Shown: positions 54,165-63,414, numbered from the stretch's first letter. The stretch: 64,000 bases of DNA from Pelagibius sp. (GCF_028281305.1 NZ_JANQKD010000096.1:62001-126000), one strand, 5' to 3'. Program-made: numbers and translations. The notes: generated by a model not told the origin, from the letters alone.

Positions 54165-54779
54165 TTACTCGAAGCGGACCGCCTGCCAACGCTCCCCCGA
54201 ACCACGGTTGTTGAACCCTTCGAAGCGGACAACCCAGCCCAATTCCGGCGCGAACCAGTTGCGCTGCTCGGCCCGCCAGTCGCTGCCGACCTGTTCCGAC
54301 TGACGCAGCAGAACGAAGGTGTCGAATGTTCCGGCCGGAACCTCGACCCGCTCCGTACCCGCCACCGTGATGCGGTCGGTCCAGCTCTGTCCGCCCCAGT
54401 TGCGGGTGAATGAGACGGTCTTTCCCACTTCAAGAGGATAGAGAAGACCAAGAACGCCCCCGTCGGGCGCAACGCCGGCCGCCACACAATCGATGCAGAC
54501 GTGCCCCCAGCTTGAGAAGGTTCTGCCTTCCCAGATCCAGCTCACGATCTTGCCGACGGTCCGGCCCACCACGCTCTCCACACGCTTTCCGGTGTCCATG
54601 TTTTCCCAAACCATCAGGGTTCCCTCCGGCAACGCCTTGAAAGGCGCCGGAGGGAGCGCAACGTCTTGGGCAGGAAGCGGAGAAACAAAACCTGCGAAGA
54701 ACAAGATAAGCAGAGACGAAAGGCACGCCCGGACATAGCGGGCCCGGCCCTTCGATCCCCAACCACTGGCGGACGGCAA
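54165..54779 (-). CDS. Secreted hypothetical protein
   Basis: 204 residues with an N-terminal hydrophobic segment (LSSLLILFFAGFVSPLPAQD) that looks like a signal peptide. The mature part is beta-rich and shows WENMDTGKRVESVVGRTVGKIVSWIWEG, two Cys (HVCIDCVAAG), a KTVSFTRNWGGQSWTDRITV segment and VPAGTFDTFVLLRQ, ending in FAPELGWVVRFEGFNNRG. The last part resembles beta-sheet domains of exported DUF3108-like proteins, but I cannot confirm that. The 54000-54164 gap is AT-richer and holds the gcrA promoter area. Confidence 0.7.
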   Translation of the reverse strand: MPSASGWGSKGRARYVRACLSSLLILFFAGFVSPLPAQDVALPPAPFKALPEGTLMVWENMDTGKRVESVVGRTVGKIVSWIWEGRTFSSWGHVCIDCVAAGVAPDGGVLGLLYPLEVGKTVSFTRNWGGQSWTDRITVAGTERVEVPAGTFDTFVLLRQSEQVGSDWRAEQRNWFAPELGWVVRFEGFNNRGSGERWQAVRFE

Positions 54780-54942
54780 AAACTACTCCCCCGAAAACAA
54801 ACCTGCGGCCACGGCCCGATGAAGCTAGCCCAAGAGCAAGGGGGGACGAAAGCCTCGCAAAGGGCGTATAATGAGGATAACTCGCAAGTCCGGGCGATTT
54901 TTGCGCCCGCCCATGGGCGACAGGGGATTGCAGGGTTCCGGA

Positions 54943-56388
54943 ATGACGATGGTGCGTTCACAGGCCCGCTCTTTTTCCGCCGCACTGGCAGCACTGCTTG
55001 TGCTGGCTGCACTGCTTCCCGGCGCCGCTGCGGCATTAAGCCGGGAGGAGGCCCGGCATCTTCTCGCGCGCAGCGGTTTTGCCGCCGAGCCCGAGACAAT
55101 CGACGCCCTCCTACCCCTTTCGCGTAGCGCAGCGGTTGAACGCATCCTCGGCACGAGCTCGTCAGAGGCGACAACCGCACCACCCGGCTGGACGGCGGAC
55201 TGGACACCGCCGCGCATGCCGGATCTGTCGCGGGAGGAGAAGCAGGCGCTGCGCAAGCTGATGCGCAAGCAGGCGTTGGAACTGAAAGCCTGGTGGCTTC
55301 AGGAAATGACGGTGACCGCCAGCCCTCTGACCGAGGTCATGACGCTGTTCTGGCACAACCACTTCACCTCCAGCCTGAAGAAGGTGAAGGCACCGGTTCT
55401 GATGTACCGCCAGAACCGGCTGCTGCGCCAGGAGGCGGTCGGAAACTTCGCCCGCCTGCTGCGGGCGGTGGCCCGCGACCCGGCGATGCTGATCTACCTC
55501 GACGGCGCCCGCAGCCGCAAGAACGCCCCGAACGAAAACTTCGCGCGGGAACTCTTCGAGCTCTTCACCCTCGGCGAAGGCCACTATCAGGAAGCGGACC
55601 TGAAGGAGGCGGCGCGCGCTTTCACTGGGTGGAGCGTCGACCGCAAGGACGCCGGCTTCACCCTTCGCAAGCGCTGGCACGACGACGGTCGGAAGACGGT
55701 GCTCGGCACGCAGGGTCCGCTGGACGGCGACGATGTGATCACCATCCTGCTGGAGCATCCGCGCACCGCCGTCTTTGTTGTCGAGAAGCTCTGGCGGCAC
55801 TTCATCTCCGAACGGCCCGACCCGCAGGAGGTCGAGCGCCTCGCCGCCGTCTTTCGTGACAGCGGATACGAAATCAAGCCCCTGCTTGCGGCGCTTTTCA
55901 CCAGCGAGTCCTTCTGGGCGCCCGAGAATCGCGGCCGCCTGATCAAGTCGCCCGTCGACTTTGTGGTCGGAACGGTCCGCCTCTTCGACCTCCCCGTCGA
56001 ACGCTACGAGGACCTGGCGCGGCTCACCGGCCGCCTCGGCCAAAACCTTTTCGATCCGCCGAACGTCAAGGGCTGGCCGGGCGGGACGGCCTGGATCACA
56101 GCGAGCAGCCTCGTGGACCGCCAGGATCTGCTGGAGCGGATCACCGGGGACAGCAAAGCCATCGCCGGGCCGGCCGCCATGCGGACCGCTGCAAACACTG
56201 GAAAGGCACGGCGCGCCCGCCTGTTCGACAACTGGGTCGCGAGCCTGCCGGACCCCTGGCGTAGCGCCGGTGCAATGACGATGCTGCTGCTGCCGATTGC
56301 GCCGGTCGATTCCGAAATCCTCGACCTTCACGCCAGCGGTGCGCAGGTGCGCCAGTTGCTCGGCGATCCGGCATATCATCTGAAATGA
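54943..56388 (+). CDS. DUF1800 family exported protein
   Basis: 481 residues from ATG 54943, with a Sec-type signal peptide (SFSAALAALLVLAALLPGAAAA). The DUF1800 core is clear: ALSREEARHLLARSGF, LKAWWLQEMTVTASPLTEVMTLFWHNHFTSS, DPAMLIYLDGARSRKNAPNENFARELFELFTLGEGHY, DLKEAARAFTGWSV and FDPPNVKGWPGG. DUF1800 proteins occur almost always with DUF1501 proteins, as here, where the next start overlaps this stop by four bases. Function is unknown. Confidence 0.92.
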   Translation: MTMVRSQARSFSAALAALLVLAALLPGAAAALSREEARHLLARSGFAAEPETIDALLPLSRSAAVERILGTSSSEATTAPPGWTADWTPPRMPDLSREEKQALRKLMRKQALELKAWWLQEMTVTASPLTEVMTLFWHNHFTSSLKKVKAPVLMYRQNRLLRQEAVGNFARLLRAVARDPAMLIYLDGARSRKNAPNENFARELFELFTLGEGHYQEADLKEAARAFTGWSVDRKDAGFTLRKRWHDDGRKTVLGTQGPLDGDDVITILLEHPRTAVFVVEKLWRHFISERPDPQEVERLAAVFRDSGYEIKPLLAALFTSESFWAPENRGRLIKSPVDFVVGTVRLFDLPVERYEDLARLTGRLGQNLFDPPNVKGWPGGTAWITASSLVDRQDLLERITGDSKAIAGPAAMRTAANTGKARRARLFDNWVASLPDPWRSAGAMTMLLLPIAPVDSEILDLHASGAQVRQLLGDPAYHLK

Positions 56389-57599
56389 AGAGCCCCGACA
56401 GGAGAAGCCCAAGGCGGGCCGCCATTCCACGCCGCAGCCTGTTGAAGGGCGCCGCCGCCCTGGGACTGGGACTGCCGTTGCTGTCCGCTGTCAGGGCAGC
56501 CCCGGCCGCCGCGGACCCCGGGCTGGCAAAGACCCTCGTGCTTGTCGAACTGAGCGGCGGCAACGACGGACTGAACACGGTCGTGCCCTACACCGACCCG
56601 GCCTACTACCAGACGCGCCCGAGGCTCGCCGTCGAGCGCGACCGCGTTCTGCACCTTGACGAAACCCTCGGGCTGCACCCGAACCTCAAACCCCTGATGC
56701 CTCACTGGCGGACCGGCGAACTTGCGGTGGTGCTGGGGCTCGGCTATCCACGGCCCAACCGTTCCCATTTCCGCTCCATCGAGATCTGGAACACGGCTTC
56801 CGAGAGCGAGCAGACGCTGCAGGATGGATGGCTGCATCGCGCCATCATCGAGGCCGGCGGCCTGCCACAGGGCCTGGGGCCCTTGGGCGTCGTGCTGGGT
56901 GGCCCGGTCGGACCGCTGGCCGGCGAAGCCTTGACGCCGGTAGTTCTGAAAGACAGCAAGCAGTTGCAGACCGCAACGCGTCTGCTGGACGGCCGCGACG
57001 CGCAGAGCGCCAATCCGGCGCTGGATCATATTCTCGCGGTCCGCCGCCAAGCCCGCGATGCGGCCGGCCGGCTGACGACCGCGCTGGAATCCGCAAAGCA
57101 GATCAAGTCGGATTTCCCGAAGTCGCCGCTGGGCCGGCAACTCCGCCTCGCCGCCGCTGTCATCGCGGCGCGCGCACCGGCAGCGGTCATCAAGGTGCAG
57201 CACAGCGGCTACGACACCCACGCCAATCAGGCCGCGCGCCATCCGCGTCTGCTGGCCGACCTCGGCGCCGGCCTCAGCGCTTTCGCCAAGGCGCTCAAAA
57301 AAGCAGGCGCCTGGGACCGCTGCCTTGTGGTGACCTATGCGGAGTTTGGCCGCCGGGTGGCGCAGAACGGCAGCGGCGGCACGGACCATGGCACGGCGGC
57401 CCCGCATTTCCTGCTCGGCGGCAGACTGCGTGGTGGGCTTTACGGACACCAACCCTCTGTCGGCGACCTGCAGGGCGGCGATCTGATCCACAGCCTGGAC
57501 TTCCGCCAACTCTACGCCACCCTGGCACAGGGCTGGCTGGAGCTGCCGCCGGCCGTCAACACCTTCGGACGGCAGCGACCCCTGCCGGTGATCGCCTGA
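56385..57599 (+). CDS. DUF1501 family Tat-exported protein
   Basis: 404 residues. The N-terminus has a twin-arginine-type signal (IPRRSLLKGAAALGLGLPLL). The mature part begins KTLVLVELSGGNDGLNTVVPY and contains LHPNLKPLMPHWRTGELAVVLGLGYPRPNRSHF, VIKVQHSGYDTHANQ and VVTYAEFGRRVAQNGSGGTDHGTAAPHFLLGG. These His/Asp blocks resemble the alkaline-phosphatase/sulfatase superfamily, so metal-dependent hydrolase chemistry is plausible. It is coupled to the DUF1800 gene by a four-base overlap. Confidence 0.92.
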   Translation: MKSPDRRSPRRAAIPRRSLLKGAAALGLGLPLLSAVRAAPAAADPGLAKTLVLVELSGGNDGLNTVVPYTDPAYYQTRPRLAVERDRVLHLDETLGLHPNLKPLMPHWRTGELAVVLGLGYPRPNRSHFRSIEIWNTASESEQTLQDGWLHRAIIEAGGLPQGLGPLGVVLGGPVGPLAGEALTPVVLKDSKQLQTATRLLDGRDAQSANPALDHILAVRRQARDAAGRLTTALESAKQIKSDFPKSPLGRQLRLAAAVIAARAPAAVIKVQHSGYDTHANQAARHPRLLADLGAGLSAFAKALKKAGAWDRCLVVTYAEFGRRVAQNGSGGTDHGTAAPHFLLGGRLRGGLYGHQPSVGDLQGGDLIHSLDFRQLYATLAQGWLELPPAVNTFGRQRPLPVIA

Positions 57600-57712
57600 C
57601 GCCAGACCGGCAAAAGGAGCCATTTCCTGCTGGCCGCACCCCTTCCAGTCTGATAGGAAGTCCGCCGGTCGCGGGCAGGGCTCGCGCCTGCACTCAGGCC
57701 TGGAAGTGATCA

Positions 57713-58270
57713 ATGACCGAAGCGCGTTTTACAGTTTCCGCGAAGGGTATCGCCGCCGGCGTCGCGGCGATGACCGCTATCGTCGCGCTGTCGAACTATC
57801 TGGTCCAGTTTCCGATCAACGACTGGCTGACCTGGGGGGCTTTTTCCTATCCGGTCGCCTTCCTCATCACCGACCTGACCAACCGCAGCCTCGGGCCGCG
57901 CGCCGCGCGCCGCGTGATCTACGCAGGCTTCGCGCTGGCGGTGGTGCTGTCACTCTGGCTTGCCGATCCACGCATTGCGGTCGCTTCAGGGTCGGCCTTT
58001 CTGGTCGCCCAGCTGCTCGATGTCGCGGTTTTCAATCGGCTGCGCAGCGGCCTGTGGTGGCGGGCGCCGCTGGTGTCATCCCTGCTCGGCTCCGCGGTGG
58101 ATACCGCGCTTTTCTGGTCGATCGCTTTTGCCGGCACCGGGCTGCCCTGGCAGACCTGGGCGCTCGGCGACTTCGGTGTGAAGATCGCCATGACGGCACT
58201 CATGCTGGTGCCGTTCCGCCTCCTGATGCCGGCCCTGCCGTCACTCTTCGATACGAAGAAGACCGCCTAG
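57713..58270 (+). CDS. VUT-family (YhhQ-type) transporter, probable queuosine precursor importer
   Basis: 185 residues with about six membrane helices, a common size for bacterial VUT/YhhQ-like transporters. Marks: GAFSYPVAFLITDLTNRSLGPRAARRVIYAGF, SAFLVAQLLDVAVFNRLR, SLLGSAVDTALFWSIAF and GDFGVKIAMTALMLVPFRL. Family members import preQ0/preQ1 for queuosine synthesis, but no queuosine gene is adjacent, so the substrate is inferred. It is convergent with the small secreted-protein gene 20 bp downstream. Confidence 0.87.
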   Translation: MTEARFTVSAKGIAAGVAAMTAIVALSNYLVQFPINDWLTWGAFSYPVAFLITDLTNRSLGPRAARRVIYAGFALAVVLSLWLADPRIAVASGSAFLVAQLLDVAVFNRLRSGLWWRAPLVSSLLGSAVDTALFWSIAFAGTGLPWQTWALGDFGVKIAMTALMLVPFRLLMPALPSLFDTKKTA

Positions 58271-58289
58271 CCAACTTGGCAGAGGGGCG

Positions 58290-58601
58290 CTAGCAAACCC
58301 GGTTTTCGGGGTTCTCGCAGGGGTGGACTTCAAAGGCTTCGAAAGAGCCAGGGCGATAGGCATCGAAGGTGCGCTTGTCGATACAGTGCACCTTGGCAAT
58401 GACGATGACCTCGCCGTTCACGTTGCGCTCGGCGACCTGGGAAAAGAAGGCGACCTCGCAGTCGTAGCTGACCAGCATCTGGTCCCGCAGGATCGGGCCC
58501 CATTCCTGCTCGGAGGTCTGACTGAGGGCCGGTGATGACGCCAGCGCGGCGGCCAAAGCGACAGACACAAGAACACGCGACCGGGTCGTCTTCCCTGGCA
58601 T
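58290..58601 (-). CDS. Small secreted protein with four cysteines
   Basis: 103 residues with a signal peptide (VLVSVALAAALASSPALSQ, cleaved near residue 28). The mature part is about 75 residues and has four Cys (YDCEVAFF, KVHCIDKR, HPCENPENRVC), probably forming two disulfides. I do not recognise the family. Confidence 0.7.
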   Translation of the reverse strand: MPGKTTRSRVLVSVALAAALASSPALSQTSEQEWGPILRDQMLVSYDCEVAFFSQVAERNVNGEVIVIAKVHCIDKRTFDAYRPGSFEAFEVHPCENPENRVC

Positions 58602-58739
58602 TGCGAATACTCCTCGAGCGATGCGACTTAACTCAGGAAGTTTCGCCGGTTCCCAGAAGCAAGGCCTTGATTTGGCTCAAACTGCGGTCGGCAGACTGCC
58701 CTTCCCAGCCGCAGATCCAAAGGGCGCTGCGCCCAGCCG

Positions 58740-60119
58740 TCAGCCCGGGGCGACCCGACGACGCCGGCGCGGCGCAAAGCGGTAAAGGAGTGCAAGCAGG
58801 AAGCTGACACCGACTGCCAGGAGCGGTTGAACCAAAGGCATCAGCCAAGCCTCGCGGTCCAGCATGGCGGCGGCTGCATAGATCCATAGCACGGCGAACA
58901 GAACGACCGCCGGCAGGACGATCCAGATCCGGATCCGCAAGGCGGCAACCGCCACGGCAAGAGACAGAAGTGCGGCGACGACAATACCGAAAGGCGCAAC
59001 AAGGCTGTTGATCGCTTCGCCGCGCAGCAGGTTGTTTACCGCCGTGGCAGCCACGACGACATCGGCCGTCCCGGGCGGCCCCTCGAGCGCCTCGAGGCTG
59101 CGCATTGCCGGCAACTGACAGCGGCCGGGGCTCAAAGCCCCACTGCTGCCGGCGTCGAGATAGCGCGCGGAGGTGAGATGCCGGCCCGCAGGCGCTTCCA
59201 CGCGTCCCAGCAGAACGACCTTGCCTCGAAACCGTTCTTCAAAGAAGTCTCGCTCGCCCTGCCCGGCACAGGCATGCAGATCGGCAAAGGAGTAGACCGG
59301 AATCCCACCGTTGCCGCTGTCGGGGTTCAGGATCATCGCATTGGCAGCGGAGCCCGGGACCGAGCGGTCGGCGAGGCGGATATCGCTGCCCGCCACCAGT
59401 TCCGGCCGCTCGTTCAGCGCACGGGCGGCCAGTTCCAGCGGCAGCGATGGCTCCAGACGTGTGATGCCGCTTGGCGTCGGCAGTTCATGGTAGAGGGCAA
59501 TCCGGCGCACGACCCCATCGCTGTCGGGCTGCAGCTCCGCAAGGCGGACGTGGCGATAGCCACCGACGGCGGCGATGTGCGCAGGCAAAGGCGAGAGGCG
59601 GTCCGGGCCCGGTGCCCGGCGGCCCAGCACCAGTTGGCTGGCCTGCCCGGCTTCACGCAGGAAGCCGGTGTAGACTGTGTCATAGCCCGGTGCCGCGGCT
59701 TCGCCGGAAGCCGTAAAGCCGTGATACTGAGCCATGACCGCGGCACCGCCTTCACGCACGGCGGCCATAACCTCTGCCACCTGGGGCGTCCACAGCTCGA
59801 AGGGCAGCCGGTCAAACGGCGGGCGCAGTTGCGTCTCGCGATCGACGCCGATGATAACCGTCGGTGATGCCTGGCGAAGATGGCGCTGCCCGTAGAGGGC
59901 ATGCCTAAGGGCGAAGAGACCATCAAGGGCGGGGCCTTCCAGTGCCCGCACGGCGGGTTGCGCCACCAGCAGGGTCGCCAGGGCAGATATCGCAAGAGCT
60001 GAAAGTCCGTCAAACCACCGCATTGTCGTCAGCGATCCCGGTGTGAGCGCGCCGCCCCCTCTCCGCCAGAGCCGTGGGAAGCGCAGCGCGCGACGGCGTC
60101 CATCCACCAGCCCCACCAT
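58740..60119 (-). CDS. CHASE2-domain membrane protein without an output domain
   Basis: 459 residues. One N-terminal membrane helix (about 34-54), then a CHASE2 extracytoplasmic sensor (about 60-345) with GPALDGLFALRHALYGQRHLRQASPTVIIGVDRET, SDGVVRRIALYHE and the later FRGKVVLLGRVE. Three C-terminal membrane helices (about 370-445) and a short basic tail follow. CHASE2 proteins normally continue into a cyclase, kinase or phosphatase; here the chain ends after the last helix. Either the partner is a separate protein or the output has been lost. Confidence 0.85.
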   Translation of the reverse strand: MVGLVDGRRRALRFPRLWRRGGGALTPGSLTTMRWFDGLSALAISALATLLVAQPAVRALEGPALDGLFALRHALYGQRHLRQASPTVIIGVDRETQLRPPFDRLPFELWTPQVAEVMAAVREGGAAVMAQYHGFTASGEAAAPGYDTVYTGFLREAGQASQLVLGRRAPGPDRLSPLPAHIAAVGGYRHVRLAELQPDSDGVVRRIALYHELPTPSGITRLEPSLPLELAARALNERPELVAGSDIRLADRSVPGSAANAMILNPDSGNGGIPVYSFADLHACAGQGERDFFEERFRGKVVLLGRVEAPAGRHLTSARYLDAGSSGALSPGRCQLPAMRSLEALEGPPGTADVVVAATAVNNLLRGEAINSLVAPFGIVVAALLSLAVAVAALRIRIWIVLPAVVLFAVLWIYAAAAMLDREAWLMPLVQPLLAVGVSFLLALLYRFAPRRRRRVAPG

Positions 60120-60610
60120 CTGTCAGACACCCATCTAAATGCCTGAATGCAGATTACCGGGGCGTTAACGCGACGCCACAACGGCCGGCTGAAACAAGGC
60201 GCCGCGATGGGGAATAAACCGCCAGACTGGGCGGTCTCTAAGTATGAAAGCACGGAACCTGTGACTTCCTTCCTTTCGCTGCCGGCAAACCAACGACTGG
60301 CCAGCCGGTCATCTGACGGCGGCGCGATTAAAGCAGAGGATGGGGGCACGGGTGAAGGTGCCAAGTGAAATTGTATTGACCGAAACAGGCAACGTCGTGC
60401 CCGACGACTTTGGTGACGTTGAGAACTACGGGCGGTGCCCTTCCCTCACGGCCCGTATTGGCGGCCGGCGCAGCTCTCTCCCCATGGCGCCGGCCGCACC
60501 CCTCCCTCAACCACGCGTCAGCGGTGGCTGAGAACCAGGAGAACGACTGGGCAGCGTGCCAACAGAATTGTCCGCAACAGCAGCGGTCATTGCACCCGGA
60601 GGATCCGACT
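60120..60610. other. Long intergenic region before the lipoprotein gene
   Basis: 491 bp between divergent genes. I looked for an ECF-type GGAAC...CGTT promoter, since an ECF sigma gene follows. GGAAC occurs at 60255-60259, but no proper -10 partner sits 16-17 bases on. Several short frames here are not gene-like. Confidence 0.5.
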
Positions 60611-60889
60611 ATGAAGAAGACGCTTCTTTCCACCAGTATTGTCGCGGCGGCTCTCGCCCTCTCGCTCGGCGCTTGCGACCAACAGCAGCAGTCCGAGAAC
60701 GGCGGCGACGGCAGCAGCCAGCCTCTGCAGCAGGGCGCAGTGCCCGCCGATTCGGGATCCAGCAGCAGCACGGCTCTGCCTCCGACCACCACGCCGGAGT
60801 CGACCGTTCCGGAGGCCGGCGCCACGGCGCCGCAGCAGGACGACCTGCCGGCCCCCGCCGACGATCCCGCGTCGAGCAGCACGCAGTAG
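60611..60889 (+). CDS. Small lipoprotein, Gln/Ser/Pro-rich
   Basis: 92 residues from ATG 60611, preceded by CGGAGGA. The signal peptide ends in a lipobox LSLGACD, so Cys22 should be lipidated. The mature part has no predicted fold: QQQQSENGGDGSSQPLQQG, then a Ser/Thr/Pro-rich stretch ending SSSTQ. It may be a cell-envelope tether or spacer. The ECF sigma gene follows after 229 bp without recognisable sites. Confidence 0.8.
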   Translation: MKKTLLSTSIVAAALALSLGACDQQQQSENGGDGSSQPLQQGAVPADSGSSSSTALPPTTTPESTVPEAGATAPQQDDLPAPADDPASSSTQ

Positions 60890-61118
60890 TTTCATGTTCG
60901 CTGCGGGCAATCGCGGCCGCGTTACGGCCATCACCCGCAGCGCAGGCGGACTCCGGCGGCAGCAGGCCGCCGGGTTTGCCCGCCTTTGCGCCACAATTCG
61001 CCATAAATCAGTCCCGTTAAGGTTCCAGGACAGCCAAAGCCGCGACGCCTACCTTCAAATCGATCGGGTTGGGGAGAGCCCTTCCCGAGAGAGCACCATA
61101 TCCAGGGAGGTACCAAGC

Positions 61119-61628
61119 GTGGCTGAAGCAGAAACCTCGGTCTTGGAGCATATCCCCGGTCTCAGACGATACGCACGCGCCTTGACGGGCGATCCGGCTG
61201 AAGCCGACGATCTCGTTCAGGAATGCCTCAGCCGGGCACTCGCCCGGCGCCAGAAGGGCTCCGAGATCCGCAACCTCAGAGCCTATCTCTTCGCCATCCT
61301 GCACAATGCGCATGTGGACCGGCTGAACGAGAAGCAGCGCTGGAGCTACAATCTCACCGACGAGTTCCTCGAAAACCGTCTGTCCAGGCCGGCATCGCAG
61401 ACCGATCGACTGGCCTTGCGAGACCTTGCCGAAGCGCTCGAAAGACTTCCCGAGGAGCAGCGCCAGGCCGTCCTGCTGGTCGGCTATGAAGGCATGAGCT
61501 ACAAGGCCGCTGCCGCCGTCATGGAAGTGCCCATCGGCACCATCATGTCCCGTCTTTCGCGTGGTCGGGAGGCGCTCAGACGCCTTACCAGCGGGGCGCC
61601 GATGGCCAACCTAAGGAAGGTACAGTAG
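61119..61628 (+). CDS. ECF-family RNA polymerase sigma factor
   Basis: 169 residues from GTG 61119, with AGGGAGG upstream. Region 2 is seen in LRRYARALTGDPAEADDLVQECLSRAL and LRAYLFAILHNAHVDRLNEKQR. Region 4 HTH is in LERLPEEQRQAVLLVGYEGMSYKAAAAVMEVPIGTIMSRLSRGREAL. The anti-sigma gene begins five bases after the stop, a standard ECF pair. It resembles the alphaproteobacterial ECF subgroups paired with single-pass anti-sigma factors. No adjacent matching promoter was found. Confidence 0.93.
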   Translation: MAEAETSVLEHIPGLRRYARALTGDPAEADDLVQECLSRALARRQKGSEIRNLRAYLFAILHNAHVDRLNEKQRWSYNLTDEFLENRLSRPASQTDRLALRDLAEALERLPEEQRQAVLLVGYEGMSYKAAAAVMEVPIGTIMSRLSRGREALRRLTSGAPMANLRKVQ

Positions 61629-61633
61629 GGCCA

Positions 61634-62755
61634 ATGTCCCCAACCGGCCGGGAACCGCCGCAGTGGCAGGAGCCGCCTTCCGGAAACGACAACAGCGTTT
61701 CCGAAGAAGACCTGCAGGCCTATGTCGACGGTCTGCTGCCGGCGGCCGATCGCGCGCGGATTGAGGCCTACCTGGCGCTGCGCGCCGACGAGAGCGAGCG
61801 CCTGGCCGCCTACCGCAAACAGAATATCGGTCTGCACGGCCTGTTCGATTCGAGCAACGACGGGTCTGGCAGCACGGACGATCTCGACCGTCTGCCGCCG
61901 CAGATGGCGATGCTGGCACAGCAACTCGACGGCAAGCTTCGGGCCGCAGCGCCAAGGCGCAGCTACAGCCGTCCGCTGCGCAGCCTGGCGGCCGCCCTTG
62001 CGGTCATGATCACCGCCGGCGGCGCCGGCTGGCTGACCTACGAGCAATTCTTCAGGCCGACCGACCCCCTGGTGGCCTTCACCCAACAGGCAGCCGAGGC
62101 TCACGCGCGTCTGGCGGAACGGCAGCTTGCCGGCAGCGAGAACGGCGGCCGCCAGGTGGTCACCTGGCTGTCGGAACAGCCCGAGGGCGCCCCCTTGCGT
62201 GTGCCTGACCTGGAGAGCCTTGGCTTCCAGCTTGTCGCGGAGCGGGTGACGCCCGGCGCCAATGGCCAGCGCGCGGCACAGTTGCTGTACCAGGACGAGG
62301 ATGGAGAGCGGATCTCGCTTTTCATGCGGGCCGGCCGCTCCAACGCCAACACCAGCTTCACCTTCACCCGCGAAGGCGAAGCGTCCCAGTTCTTCTGGCG
62401 CAGCGGAAGCTTCGCCTACAGCCTGATCGGCATGATGGAACAGAAGCGCCTTCTGGAAATTGCCGAGGTGATCAGCGAAGAACTGCAGAAGAATGCCGCG
62501 GATGCGGAGGCAGGCGCCAAAGCGCCCGGACCGGGCGAAGCCGTATCCGCAACCATCGCGCCGGCCATTACACCGGCCGACACAGTCGACGGCTCCGAAA
62601 GCGACTCCATGGTTCCCAAGCCGGCCGGAACGGCCGAGACCGGCCCCGTGATCGAGCCGCCGGCGGAAACGGCGCCGGCGAAGCCCGAACTGATGCCGCT
62701 TCCGCCCCTGCCGACCCCGCTGCCCGAAAGCGACAGCGTCCCCAAGGATACCTGA
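61634..62755 (+). CDS. Single-pass anti-sigma factor with a long proline-rich tail
   Basis: 373 residues. The cytoplasmic N-terminus has the anti-sigma helix pattern (SEEDLQAYVDGLLPAADRARIEAYLALRADESERLAAYRKQNIGL) but no zinc-binding H-x3-C-x2-C motif. One membrane helix follows (about residues 114-136), then a periplasmic domain (about 140-290) with QVVTWLSEQPEGAPLRVPDLESLGFQLV and SQFFWRSGSFAYSLIGMMEQKRLLEIAE. The last 85 residues are Pro/Ala/Glu-rich and disordered, possibly reaching the peptidoglycan or outer membrane. Confidence 0.9.
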   Translation: MSPTGREPPQWQEPPSGNDNSVSEEDLQAYVDGLLPAADRARIEAYLALRADESERLAAYRKQNIGLHGLFDSSNDGSGSTDDLDRLPPQMAMLAQQLDGKLRAAAPRRSYSRPLRSLAAALAVMITAGGAGWLTYEQFFRPTDPLVAFTQQAAEAHARLAERQLAGSENGGRQVVTWLSEQPEGAPLRVPDLESLGFQLVAERVTPGANGQRAAQLLYQDEDGERISLFMRAGRSNANTSFTFTREGEASQFFWRSGSFAYSLIGMMEQKRLLEIAEVISEELQKNAADAEAGAKAPGPGEAVSATIAPAITPADTVDGSESDSMVPKPAGTAETGPVIEPPAETAPAKPELMPLPPLPTPLPESDSVPKDT

Positions 62756-62886
62756 GCCCGCCGGGCACCAGCTGAGCGAGCGCCGCTCCCGCGGTCGCCA
62801 GCCGCCGGCATAGATGCTAGCATCCGATTCGATTCTGTAGGGATGACTGGGCAGTCCCGACCGCTTGACCGTGAAAGGATGCTTGC

Positions 62887-63369
62887 ATGACCCCTGCCGC
62901 GCGCCTGGCCGCTGGCCTCTTTCTGACCGCTCTTGCCGCCCTCGCCCTCTGGGCCCTGCCCACCGCCGCTCAGGAGCAGGAAAGCCAAAAACTGGTGATC
63001 CCCCTCGCCGACCCTGAAGAAGGGCTGCGCCTTTTTGTCGGCAAGGGCTGCGTCGTCTGTCATGCGGTCAACGGCGTTGGCGGCAAAGCCGCCCCGGCCC
63101 TGGATGCCGACCCTGACGCGCCGTATCTGGACGTGCTCGACTTCACCGCGCGTATGTGGCGGGGCGCGCCGACCATGATCGTGCTGCAGGAAATGGAGAT
63201 GGGCTACCAGATCGAGCTGACAGGCGAAGAGCTGGCGCACATTGCCGCCTTCGCCTCCAGTCCCGCCGTGCAGAGCCGGTTCAGCGACACCGACATTCCG
63301 GAAGTCATCCGCGACTGGATGGTGGACGAGGTCTATCAGGAACTGGACCCCGACTACATGGCCCGCTAG
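62887..63369 (+). CDS. Secreted mono-heme cytochrome c
   Basis: 160 residues with a Sec signal peptide (ARLAAGLFLTALAALALWALPTAAQ). The heme site is CVVCH, in FVGKGCVVCHAVNGVGGKAAPALD. The probable axial Met is one of those in APTMIVLQEMEMGYQ. The shape matches class I cytochromes c of about 12 kDa. Its electron partner is not evident; it stands 131 bp after the anti-sigma gene in a separate unit. Confidence 0.92.
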   Translation: MTPAARLAAGLFLTALAALALWALPTAAQEQESQKLVIPLADPEEGLRLFVGKGCVVCHAVNGVGGKAAPALDADPDAPYLDVLDFTARMWRGAPTMIVLQEMEMGYQIELTGEELAHIAAFASSPAVQSRFSDTDIPEVIRDWMVDEVYQELDPDYMAR

Positions 63370-63414
63370 CACCTCCGGCTTCTACGGACAGACTTGCGGC
63401 AGACGTCTCTGCAG

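Noticed and set aside
60255..60290. ECF-type promoter beginning GGAAC upstream of the lipoprotein gene
   Set aside because: No CGTT-like -10 element lies 16-17 bases downstream, so the match is only the common pentamer.
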